Shown here in pieces: positions 1-5,664 of a stretch of DNA of 15,426 nucleotides. The translations under genes were made by a program, and so were the position numbers. The stretch lies in NCBI GenBank assembly GCA_963708545.1, contig CAVPUD010000145.1, positions 1 through 15,426 of the forward strand, read 5' to 3'. Source of the stretch: Extensimonas sp963708545. GTDB lineage: Bacteria; Pseudomonadota; Gammaproteobacteria; Burkholderiales; Burkholderiaceae_C. Within the stretch, counting starts at the first letter, position 1. Each line of letters begins with the position of its first letter. The notes under the pieces are model-generated. The model saw only the letters and a list, made by a program, of their open reading frames with translations. It ran no database searches and was not told the DNA's origin.

Positions 1-743
1 TTAGTTGCATTGCGAAAAGCCGTCAATCCATTGGATTTTAAAAGTAGGGAGTGATTGAACTCCGCCACAAACGGTAATCCGGTGGCGAGCAGTTTTTGGG
101 CGCCTTCCAAGGCATGTCCTTCATAGCCCTCGATATCCATCCATAGCAGGCTGGGCACCGACGGGAGGTCCAGGTCGTCCAGCCTGGACGACGGAACCGG
201 TATGCCTTCCGCCCCGATGCTGTGGTTCCCGCTGTTCGTGGTGGACTCGTGGAGGTGCAGCGTGACGCCGCTGCGGTCGCCGACTGCCTGTGCCAGAACG
301 GTGACACGGTCCTCCAGCCCGTTCAGTGCGATGTTGGCGCGCAGCAGCCTGAGGTTGTGTGGATGTGGCTCGATGGCGGTTGCGGTCTTCAACAACCCGC
401 GCTTGAGCGCCGGAATGGTAATGGTGCCGATATTCGCGCCTACATCGATCAGGTGGATAGGGGGCGGCTGCCCCTCTCGCTCCAGGATGGCCAAGGCAGT
501 CTGGAGTTTCGCGAAGTCGAATTCCCCGTGCAGGAACACTTCCCGCCCGATGACCTTGTCGGCCGTGGACACCACGAAATGCTCCGGGTGCCCGGCCACC
601 AGGTAGGGCACGGGCATCGCGTCGTAGGCAGCCCTGCGCAGGATGGACGGGCCGCCTCGCAGCAGCGAGAACAGCCCCTTGCTGGCGGCTAGCAGCGGGC
701 GGCGCAGGAGCTTGGATTCCCGGATGAAGTTGGGAAGTTTCAT
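1..743 (-). CDS. FkbM-family SAM-dependent methyltransferase (3' end outside window)
   Basis: The first 247 codons of a methyltransferase are visible; the frame is open to the window edge, so the C-terminus is missing. The SAM-binding motif I reads IDVGANIGTITI (residues 99-110), and the acidic motif II region IEPHPHN lies at 124-130. The hallmark WMDIEGYEGHALEGA at 201-215 is typical of FkbM (Methyltransf_21) enzymes, which O-methylate sugars or other small acceptors, often in capsule, O-antigen or glycolipid loci. The start at 743 is the first ATG, and 30 nt separate it from the upstream flippase stop, so both genes are probably one transcript. Only a weak AGGG-like ribosome site is visible. 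The acceptor cannot be told from sequence; methylation of a surface glycan is inferred from the neighbouring flippase and UDP-sugar dehydrogenase. Confidence 0.9.
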   Translation of the reverse strand, partial: MKLPNFIRESKLLRRPLLAASKGLFSLLRGGPSILRRAAYDAMPVPYLVAGHPEHFVVSTADKVIGREVFLHGEFDFAKLQTALAILEREGQPPPIHLIDVGANIGTITIPALKRGLLKTATAIEPHPHNLRLLRANIALNGLEDRVTVLAQAVGDRSGVTLHLHESTTNSGNHSIGAEGIPVPSSRLDDLDLPSVPSLLWMDIEGYEGHALEGAQKLLATGLPFVAEFNHSLLLKSNGLTAFRNAT

Positions 744-773
744 TGGATTCGCCCTGCAGACTCGGATTTATTG

Positions 774-2018
774 CTACACATTGTGGAGCCGTTTTGATCT
801 CGATAAAACAACCGCCACCAGCAGAACAAAGAGCACCGCTTCGATCAGATACGCCGCAGCTACCGCACCGTGCAGACCGCCCGCCGGCACCAGCCACAGA
901 TTGAACAAAATACCGGCCACGCCGCCCGTGAGATAAATCCCCGTCAATACCGACTGGCGCTGCTGCGCCACGACGACGTTGAGCAGATTGCGCACGAGCT
1001 GCAAGGCTGGCAACAGGGCGAGTAGCATGACGAGGCGTGCCGTTGTCTCGAAGCCCGCGCCCAGAAGACGCGCAATCCAGGGCGCGAGCAGCACCAGCAC
1101 GCCGCCGCCCAGCAAAGCCGCCGCGAACAGGACGACACCGACGAACCACAGTTGCCGCGCCGAATGCCTGCCGGAATAGAGGCGCGGCCAAAGTGCCTCT
1201 TGCAGTGCCTGCAAGGGCAGACTCGCCAGATCGACCGCCCGCTGCGCCACACCGAAGCTGCCTGCCTGGCCATAACTCGCCCGGGCAAGCAGCGGCTTGT
1301 TGAATTCGGCTTGCAGGCGAAACGACAGCGCGCCGATCGTGAAAGGGAAGCTCTCGCGGGCCATGCGCCAGTCGCGCTTTTGCGGCCATAGCGGCCGATG
1401 CCCAGCCACGAGCCGGCGCGCGAGGAAAGCGGCGTAGATCGCGCTCGATGCCGCGTAAACCCAAAGCCAGCCGACCGGATCCACCGGCCCCATGGCGGCA
1501 TAGAGCAGCAGAGCGGCCAGACGGGCGAGGATCATGCCGGCCTGGAGCGCCCCGAAAGCGCCCGCCCGATGCCGGGCCTGCTCGACTCGGGCGGCGAGTT
1601 CGAGGAGCGAGGCCGTGCCGATCTCCGCCAGGGCAAACGCTGCGAGCGCGGCAAGCGGAAGGCGCGACGGCAGGCTCCAGGCAAGCAGCGCCGTGGCTGC
1701 GACGGAACAGGCGAGCGCCGCTGGCCACCACAGCGCGAGCGCCATGCCCAGCTGGCGGGGCAACGCTGTCGGTTCGCGCGCGCCGTCGCGCAACAGCAGC
1801 CCCCCTAGCCCCAGGCCGGCGATGGGCGAGAAAAAACCGCTCACCGCCAGGGCCGTGACGAAGAGGCCGTAACCTTCCACCCCCAGCAAGCGGGCGAGCA
1901 GGACGACCATCGCCGCCTGCGCCGCCGCACGCAATAGCAGCCAGCCGAACAAGCTGCCGCTGGCGCGCAGGTAGCCGCCGGGGCGCCAAGTTCGGAGTCG
2001 GTGCAATGCCTGGGTCAT
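774..2018 (-). CDS. Wzx-type polysaccharide flippase (MOP superfamily)
   Basis: This 414-aa, very hydrophobic protein looks like a lipid-linked oligosaccharide flippase of the polysaccharide biosynthesis / MOP superfamily. Near the N-terminus it has the typical first two membrane helices with LARLLGVEGYGLFVTALAV (residues about 41-59). Many further Leu/Ala/Val-rich segments fill the chain, consistent with about 12 helices and the normal 400-450 aa length. A basic tail (SRSKRLHNV) ends it. Its expected role is moving an undecaprenyl-linked repeat unit from the cytoplasmic to the periplasmic side of the inner membrane. The ATG at 2018 lies only 4 nt after the stop of a truncated ABC-transporter reading frame and has no clear Shine-Dalgarno of its own, so its translation may depend on coupling to that remnant. 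fkbM follows 30 nt downstream. The substrate is unknown. Confidence 0.85.
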   Translation of the reverse strand: MTQALHRLRTWRPGGYLRASGSLFGWLLLRAAAQAAMVVLLARLLGVEGYGLFVTALAVSGFFSPIAGLGLGGLLLRDGAREPTALPRQLGMALALWWPAALACSVAATALLAWSLPSRLPLAALAAFALAEIGTASLLELAARVEQARHRAGAFGALQAGMILARLAALLLYAAMGPVDPVGWLWVYAASSAIYAAFLARRLVAGHRPLWPQKRDWRMARESFPFTIGALSFRLQAEFNKPLLARASYGQAGSFGVAQRAVDLASLPLQALQEALWPRLYSGRHSARQLWFVGVVLFAAALLGGGVLVLLAPWIARLLGAGFETTARLVMLLALLPALQLVRNLLNVVVAQQRQSVLTGIYLTGGVAGILFNLWLVPAGGLHGAVAAAYLIEAVLFVLLVAVVLSRSKRLHNV

Positions 2019-2022
2019 GTAT

Positions 2023-2157
2023 CTACAGAGGCATGATGGACACCACGCCTGCGGTTTCGGCCAGCGCCATCAAGAAAACGAGCAGCAGCATCCAGCACGC
2101 CTTGCGCCGCTCCGAGGGAGTGAAAAGCTGCCAGATTTTTCTCGGTTGGGAAAGCAT
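2023..2157 (-). pseudogene. N-terminal remnant of a PglK-like ABC flippase/exporter
   Basis: A 44-codon reading frame from ATG 2157 ends in TAG at 2023-2025. It contains QLFTPSERRKACW, then a hydrophobic stretch and AETAGVVSIMPL. This matches the first membrane helix of ABC exporters of the PglK/WlaB type, whose N-termini have a charged LL(T/S)xxER-like segment followed by a helix ending in E-T-x-x-x-x-x-x-MPF. A family member is about 550-600 aa; here everything after helix 1 is absent and the flippase gene begins 4 nt later. An upstream in-frame ATG at 2247 would add 30 residues with no resemblance to the family. The remnant may simply be decay from replacement of an ABC flippase by a Wzx flippase. 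It may also still be translated and feed ribosomes onto the flippase start. Family assignment rests on a short match. Confidence 0.6.
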
Positions 2158-2386
2158 GCAAGCTGGGGCAGGGTTGCGACCTGGCGTCGGTGGGTTTTGA
2201 AGGAGGAAGTGGCAACAGGGAGTGGAAAATGATACCCACGAGTTCAAGCGGTCATTTTCGCCACGAATCCCGGCGCCCGATCTGGCCGGCGCGTCCGGGT
2301 TTTGACTCTTCAGTGCAGCATGATAGAGGCTGCCTCGTTACGCTCTTCGGCCCACGCCTGCTTTCTTGCCATTTCGTTTGCTTTTT
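2158..2386. promoter_or_regulatory. Divergent intergenic region between the flippase operon and tviB
   Basis: About 230 bp with lower GC than the flanking genes separate the leftward glycan genes from the rightward dehydrogenase, so both promoters should lie here. A TTGACT at 2302-2307 on the plus strand fits a -35 box, but no good -10 hexamer sits 16-18 nt downstream; the nearest A/T-rich run (TGATAG, 2321-2326) is too close. No clear minus-strand promoter, operator or hairpin was recognised. Confidence 0.3.
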
Positions 2387-3679
2387 ATGCCCCTGACCCC
2401 TTCACCCCTCCCTTCCTCCCCCCGCATCGCCATCATCGGCCTAGGCTACGTGGGGCTGCCGCTTGCGGTGGCGTTCGGGCAGCACCATGCTACCGTGGGT
2501 TTTGACGTGAGCGCGGCGCGCATTGCGCAGTTGCAGCAGGGGCTCGACGCGAGCGCCGAGGTGGATGCGCAGGAGCTGGCGGCGGCGGGCCGCTTGCGCT
2601 TCAGCGCCGACGAGGCAGACTTGGCCGCGTGCAACGTGTTCATCGTGGCCGTGCCTACGCCGGTGGACGCGGCGGCGCGGCCTGACCTGGGGCCGCTGGA
2701 GACGGCCAGCGCGCTCGTGGGGCGGCATTTGCGCGCGGGTGGCCTGGTGATTTACGAGAGCACGGTGTATCCGGGCTGCACCGAGGAGGTGTGCGTGCCG
2801 GTGCTGGAGCGCGCCTCGGGCCTGCGCTTCAACGAGGGCTTTTTCGTGGGCTACAGCCCCGAGCGCGTGAATCCGGGCGACCGGCAACGGCGGCTGGCGG
2901 ACGTGGTCAAGGTGACTTCGGGCTCGACGCCCGAGTGCGCGGCTTATGTGGACGCTTTGTACCGCCAGATCATTCGCGCGGGCACGCACCCGGTGGGCTC
3001 GCTGCGCGTGGCCGAGGCGGCAAAGGTGATCGAGAACATTCAGCGCGACGTGAACATTGCGCTGGTCAACGAGCTGGCGATTTTGTTCGAGCGCCTGGGG
3101 CTGGATTCGCGCGAGGTGCTGGACGCGGCGGGCACGAAGTGGAACTTTTTGCCTTTTCGCCCTGGGCTGGTGGGCGGGCATTGCATTGGCGTGGACCCGT
3201 ACTACCTGACTTACAAGGCGCAGCAGCTGGGCTACCACCCTGAGATGATCCTGGCCGGGCGGCGTATCAACGACGGCATGGGCGAGCATGTGGCCATGCG
3301 GGTGCTGCGGCTGCTGTCGCGGCGCGGTTTTGCGCCGCGCGGCGCGCGCGTGCTGGTGCTGGGCGTGACCTTCAAGGAAAACTGCCCGGACATTCGCAAC
3401 ACCAAGGTGATGGACATCGTGCGCACCCTGCGCGATTTTGGCGCCCAGGTGCAGGTGCACGACCCCGTGGCCGATGCGCCGCAGGTGCTGCACGAGTATG
3501 GCGAGCAACTGGCCAGCACCTTGCCCGCGGGGCCGTGGGACGCGCTGGTGCTGGCCGTGGCGCACGCGCCGTTTTGCCGCATGGCGCCGGAGCAGGTCAA
3601 ACAGCTGCTGGCGCCGGGCGGCGTGGTGTTCGACGTGAAGTCCGTGTGGCCGCGCGAATGTGTGGATGAGCGACTGTAG
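2387..3679 (+). CDS. tviB: UDP-N-acetylglucosamine/galactosamine 6-dehydrogenase, TviB/WbpO type
   Basis: A 430-aa cytoplasmic enzyme of the UDP-glucose/GDP-mannose dehydrogenase family. It would oxidise C6 of a UDP-N-acetylhexosamine with two NAD+ to give the uronic acid used in capsule or O-antigen. The Rossmann fingerprint IGLGYVG lies at residues 17-23. YESTVYPGCTEE and YSPERVNPGD follow in the NAD domain. AAKVIEN carries Lys213 and Asn217. The catalytic Cys266 sits in GGHCIGVDPYYLT, and FKENCPDIRNTK in the C-terminal UDP-binding domain. Match to Salmonella Vi-antigen TviB is strong along the whole length. I chose ATG 2387 because it places IAIIGLG at the usual distance; an in-frame TTG at 2366 would add 7 residues. 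Neither has a clear Shine-Dalgarno. It converges on the Rpn array, 28 nt beyond its stop. GlcNAc versus GalNAc specificity cannot be decided here. Confidence 0.92.
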   Translation: MPLTPSPLPSSPRIAIIGLGYVGLPLAVAFGQHHATVGFDVSAARIAQLQQGLDASAEVDAQELAAAGRLRFSADEADLAACNVFIVAVPTPVDAAARPDLGPLETASALVGRHLRAGGLVIYESTVYPGCTEEVCVPVLERASGLRFNEGFFVGYSPERVNPGDRQRRLADVVKVTSGSTPECAAYVDALYRQIIRAGTHPVGSLRVAEAAKVIENIQRDVNIALVNELAILFERLGLDSREVLDAAGTKWNFLPFRPGLVGGHCIGVDPYYLTYKAQQLGYHPEMILAGRRINDGMGEHVAMRVLRLLSRRGFAPRGARVLVLGVTFKENCPDIRNTKVMDIVRTLRDFGAQVQVHDPVADAPQVLHEYGEQLASTLPAGPWDALVLAVAHAPFCRMAPEQVKQLLAPGGVVFDVKSVWPRECVDERL

Positions 3680-3707
3680 GGGCGTCTGCAGGGGCGGCGC
3701 CACGCCC

Positions 3708-3941
3708 TCAGGGGCGAAAGACTTCTTCCAGGCTGGGCGCATCCAACACGCGGTCGCCCCACTGCTCCAGCTGCGCTGCCGTCGCCCCGGCAATCCGCCC
3801 AACGACGTCGCTGGGCAAAGTGCCAAAGCGGCGCGTTAACTGGCGCTGCAGCAGGAGGGCTTCGCCCTGCTCGATGCCTTTCTCGAGGCCCTTTTGCTCA
3901 TAATTCCGCGCCCACTGGTCAAAGCGTTCTGCCAACGTCAT
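3708..3941 (-). CDS. Orphan RpnS-like C-terminal cassette 1 (77 aa, two tetrapeptide repeats)
   Basis: This frame is a second-hand copy of only the C-terminal module of the Rpn gene further upstream. It starts at ATG 3941 with AAGGAG at 3948-3953 and a 6-nt spacer, a good Shine-Dalgarno. The product begins MTLAERFDQWARNYEQK, continues with two tetrapeptides (GLEK, GIEQ; 3867-3890), and ends with a full DUF4351 segment closing in EEVFRP. The DUF4351 protein sequence is identical to that of the complete gene although four bases differ, all synonymous. If the C-terminal product of Rpn is an antitoxin, as reported for E. coli RpnS, this would be an extra antitoxin. Alternatively it is a silent donor for recombination. 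The nuclease domain is absent. Expression is inferred from the ribosome site and the conserved protein, not shown. Confidence 0.65.
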   Translation of the reverse strand: MTLAERFDQWARNYEQKGLEKGIEQGEALLLQRQLTRRFGTLPSDVVGRIAGATAAQLEQWGDRVLDAPSLEEVFRP

Positions 3942-4031
3942 TTCCAACTCCTTCAAGTCTTGCACCTTGGGCAGCACCAGGCTGTGCTTGCTCTGGCGCA
4001 AGAGTACCGCACGAATCCAGATCGCAAAAGT

Positions 4032-4148
4032 GCGTCGCCGACGAACAGCGCGTGCGTCACAGCCACGTCGACCGACGCGGCGCCGGCGGCGCGCAACCTG
4101 GGCGCGCGTATGGCCGGTGCGGGCCATGTCGTCGAGCAGCACGACACC
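4032..4148 (-). pseudogene. Phosphoribosyltransferase (Prs-like) fragment, copy 1, frameshifted
   Basis: Read on the minus strand from 4148, one frame gives VVLLDDMARTGHT, the 13-residue PRPP-binding signature of type I phosphoribosyltransferases. The next reading frame then gives AGAASVDVAVTHALFVGD, which is what follows that motif in ribose-phosphate pyrophosphokinase-like proteins. Between the two, in the GC-rich CGCCGGCGCC stretch near 4085-4100, several bases appear to be missing, so the frame is broken. Only about 38 codons of a roughly 300-aa family remain. It is a gene scrap, not a functional enzyme. The downstream junction to Rpn sequence is at about 4032-4034 within GTGCG. Confidence 0.65.
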
Positions 4149-4149
4149 C

Positions 4150-4395
4150 TCAGGGGCGAAAGACTTCTTCCAGGCTGGGCGCATCCAACACGCGGTCGCC
4201 CCACTGCTCCAGCTGCGCTGCCGTTGCCCCGGCAATCCGCCCAACGACGTCGCTGGGCAAAGTGCCGAAACGGCGCGTTAACTGGCGCTGCAGCAGGAGG
4301 GCTTCGCCCTTCTCGATGCCTCTTTCAATGCCCTGCTCGATGCCTTTTTGCTCGTACTTCCGAGCCCACTGGTCAAAGCGTTCTGCCAACGTCAT
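4150..4395 (-). CDS. Orphan RpnS-like C-terminal cassette 2 (81 aa, three tetrapeptide repeats)
   Basis: A second copy of the Rpn C-terminal module starts at ATG 4395 with AAGGAG at 4402-4407 and a 6-nt spacer identical to that in the complete gene. The product begins MTLAERFDQWARKYEQK, then has three tetrapeptides (GIEQ, GIER, GIEK; 4309-4344) and the DUF4351 end. Relative to the complete gene it lacks exactly three tetrapeptides (36 bp) and has N-to-K and H-to-Y changes just before them. The DUF4351 part differs by seven bases, all synonymous. The frame stays open upstream through the PRTase scrap (ATG 4581, no Shine-Dalgarno), so a chimeric longer product is possible but less likely. The role is as for cassette 1: putative antitoxin paralogue or recombination donor. 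Confidence 0.65.
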   Translation of the reverse strand: MTLAERFDQWARKYEQKGIEQGIERGIEKGEALLLQRQLTRRFGTLPSDVVGRIAGATAAQLEQWGDRVLDAPSLEEVFRP

Positions 4396-4482
4396 TTTCA
4401 ACTCCTTCAAGTCTTGCACCTTGGGCAGCACCAGGCTGTGCTTGCTCTGGCGCAAGAGTACCGCACGAATCCAGATCGCAAC

Positions 4483-4602
4483 AGCACGTCGCCGACGAAC
4501 AGCGCGTGCGTCACAGCCACGTCGACCGAGGCGGCGCCGGCGGCGCGCAACCTGGGCGAGCGTATGGCCGGTGCGGGCCATGTCGTCGAGCAGCACGACG
4601 CC
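4483..4602 (-). pseudogene. Phosphoribosyltransferase (Prs-like) fragment, copy 2, frameshifted
   Basis: Nearly identical to copy 1, with the same PRPP-binding signature VVLLDDMARTGHT in one frame and AGAASVDVAVTHALFVGD in the next. The same apparent deletion between them shows that the frameshift predates the duplication or was copied with it. No complete Prs-like gene is in the window. Confidence 0.65.
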
Positions 4603-4603
4603 C

Positions 4604-4885
4604 TCAGGGGCGAAAGACTTCTTCCAAGCTGGGCGCATCCAACACGCGGTCGCCCCATTGCTCCAGCTGCGCTGCCGTCGCCCCGGCAATCCGCCCAACG
4701 ACGTCGCTGGGCAAAGTGCCAAAGCGGCGGGTCAACTGGCGCTGCAGCAGGAGGGCTTCGCCCTTCTCGATGCCTCTTTCAATGCCCTGCTCGATGCCTT
4801 TCTCGATGCCCTGCTCGATGCCTTTCTCGAGGCCCTTTTGCTCATGATTCCGCGCCCACTGGTCAAAGCGTTCTGCCAACGTCAT
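4604..4885 (-). CDS. Intragenic RpnS-like small protein (93 aa) inside the Rpn gene
   Basis: Codon 239 of the Rpn gene is an ATG preceded by AAGGAG (4892-4897) with a 6-nt spacer, a much better translation start than that of the full-length frame. The separate product would start MTLAERFDQWARNHEQK, carry six tetrapeptides (GLEK, GIEQ, GIEK, GIEQ, GIER, GIEK) and end with DUF4351. In E. coli, Rpn genes are reported to encode such in-frame C-terminal proteins (RpnS) that dimerise through a helix with four-residue repeats and block the toxic full-length nuclease. The arrangement here fits that model. The same start context is preserved in the two downstream cassettes. Translation is inferred. 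Confidence 0.6.
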   Translation of the reverse strand: MTLAERFDQWARNHEQKGLEKGIEQGIEKGIEQGIERGIEKGEALLLQRQLTRRFGTLPSDVVGRIAGATAAQLEQWGDRVLDAPSLEEVFRP

Positions 4886-5599
4886 TTTCAACTCCTTCAA
4901 GTCTTGCACCTTGGGCAGCACCAGGCTGTGCTTGCTCTGGCGCAAGAGTACCGCACGAATCCAGATCGCAAAAGTGCGCTTGAGCTCCGCATTGCCTTGC
5001 AGCAGCTCGTTGACCAGGTCGATCAGTGCGAGTAGCGCTTGTTCATTCTCCGGGTGCTCGATGCGGATGATGGCGGCCACGAGGTTTTTCAACTCCGCCA
5101 AGTCTGCTTCGGCGTATTGGTTTTCGTCGATCAGCAGGTATTCGAGCTTGGGCAGGTACTTGGCCACCAGGCCGGGGACTTTGGGGATCAGCGTGGCGAT
5201 GTCGGTGGCGGCCGTCCATTGGGCGTCGCCGTTGTAGAGCACGATGGGCAGCACGGGCGGCAGCCTTTTGCCGTCGAGCGCTTCGCCGCGGCGGATCAGG
5301 TCTTGGTACAGCAGGCCGACGTAAGTCATGATGCGCACGGCCATCCAAGAGTCGACGGTACTCTGGAATTCGATGAGCAGGTACAAGTACATCCATTCGC
5401 CGTCGGCCTTGACGCGCCAGATGACGTCGTCGGCGCGCTGGCGCAGGTCGTCGGTGATGTAGCTGCCGGGCATTTTCTCGAGCGTGGAATAGTCCAGGCT
5501 GTGCAGCCAGGCATCGGGGATGAAGCCCAGCACCAGGTCGCGCACGACCTCGGGCGCGGAGAACAGCAGTTTGTAGGAGGCGTCGTCTTCATGAGACAT
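4604..5599 (-). CDS. Rpn-family PD-(D/E)XK nuclease with DUF4351 C-terminus (RpnL-like)
   Basis: A 331-aa protein of the Rpn/YhgA-like (transposase_31-type) nuclease family. The N-terminus DASYKLLFS (6-14) is typical. Candidate catalytic residues are Asp57/Asp58 in RADDVIWRV and Glu77/Gln79 in LLIEFQS, the D...ExQ form usual in this family. MAVRIMTYVGLLYQDL (86-101) and LPPVLPIVLYNG (113-124) follow. Residues 256-279 are six tetrapeptides of GIEx/GLEx type, and 280-331 form DUF4351. Family members cut DNA; E. coli relatives promote RecA-independent recombination, are toxic and protect against phages. ATG 5599 is preferred over 5626 because homologues start with a short M-x-x-x-DASYK. Its ribosome site is weak compared with the internal one at codon 239. 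It lies 65 bp after ntrX with no clear terminator between, and just upstream of two orphan copies of its own C-terminus. Confidence 0.9.
   Translation of the reverse strand: MSHEDDASYKLLFSAPEVVRDLVLGFIPDAWLHSLDYSTLEKMPGSYITDDLRQRADDVIWRVKADGEWMYLYLLIEFQSTVDSWMAVRIMTYVGLLYQDLIRRGEALDGKRLPPVLPIVLYNGDAQWTAATDIATLIPKVPGLVAKYLPKLEYLLIDENQYAEADLAELKNLVAAIIRIEHPENEQALLALIDLVNELLQGNAELKRTFAIWIRAVLLRQSKHSLVLPKVQDLKELKMTLAERFDQWARNHEQKGLEKGIEQGIEKGIEQGIERGIEKGEALLLQRQLTRRFGTLPSDVVGRIAGATAAQLEQWGDRVLDAPSLEEVFRP
4763..4834 (-). repeat. Six tandem 12-bp units encoding GIEx tetrapeptides
   Basis: Twenty-four codons encode six four-residue units, GLEK then GIEQ, GIEK, GIEQ, GIER and GIEK, in the linker between the nuclease domain and DUF4351. 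The corresponding tracts in the orphan cassettes have three units (4309-4344) and two units (3867-3890). Unit number is expected to change by slippage or unequal exchange. Confidence 0.9.
4892..4897 (-). promoter_or_regulatory. Strong internal Shine-Dalgarno for the RpnS-like start
   Basis: AAGGAG, six bases upstream of ATG 4885. It overlaps the codons for KEL in the full-length Rpn frame. Identical hexamers with the same spacing occur at 4402-4407 and 3948-3953. Confidence 0.6.
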
Positions 5600-5664
5600 G
5601 GGCGGAACTCTATGGATGCACTGCAAACAGGAAAGCGCAGCGCCGTCTCATGGGTCATCCAGGC

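Larger units (their letters stand above)
3708..4149 (-). repeat. Tandem repeat unit 1 (442 bp): Rpn C-terminal module plus PRTase fragment
   Basis: This unit begins with the shared TCAGGGGCGAAAGAC (plus strand) at 3708 and runs to the same sequence at 4150. It consists of about 327 bp homologous to the Rpn 3' end (to about 4034) and about 115 bp of a phosphoribosyltransferase fragment. Its outer left edge, toward tviB, loses homology within about 10 bp of the stop codon. Confidence 0.9.
4150..4603 (-). repeat. Tandem repeat unit 2 (454 bp): Rpn C-terminal module plus PRTase fragment
   Basis: Same structure as unit 1 but 12 bp longer, exactly one tetrapeptide more. The two PRTase parts differ at only about three positions. 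The Rpn/PRTase junction differs from unit 1: here Rpn homology stops at about 4481 (CGCAA), about 9 bp earlier than in unit 1. Confidence 0.9.

Noticed and set aside
121..1989. Very long minus-strand open frame (over 600 codons) across the flippase and fkbM genes
   Set aside because: It is the out-of-frame shadow of two GC-rich genes with clear family motifs; its product is Arg/Ala/Gly-rich with no recognisable domain.
3678..3708. Hairpin AGGGGCGT...ACGCCCT after tviB as a terminator
   Set aside because: The stem is about 6 bp with an uneven inner part and no T-run on either strand.
2441..3826. Long minus-strand open frame opposite tviB
   Set aside because: The product is His/Arg/Ala-rich low-complexity, while the plus strand encodes a full-length dehydrogenase with its active site.
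3708..4603. CRISPR or satellite array
   Set aside because: There are only two to three units of about 450 bp, each coding; no short repeats with unique spacers.
3894..5035. Plus-strand open frames across the Rpn repeat region
   Set aside because: They are antisense to the conserved DUF4351 frame, and the synonymous pattern of changes supports the minus strand as coding.
3708..5599. Insertion sequence, because Rpn proteins are sometimes labelled transposase
   Set aside because: No terminal inverted repeats or target-site duplication were seen around the gene or array; the family is a nuclease, not a DDE transposase.
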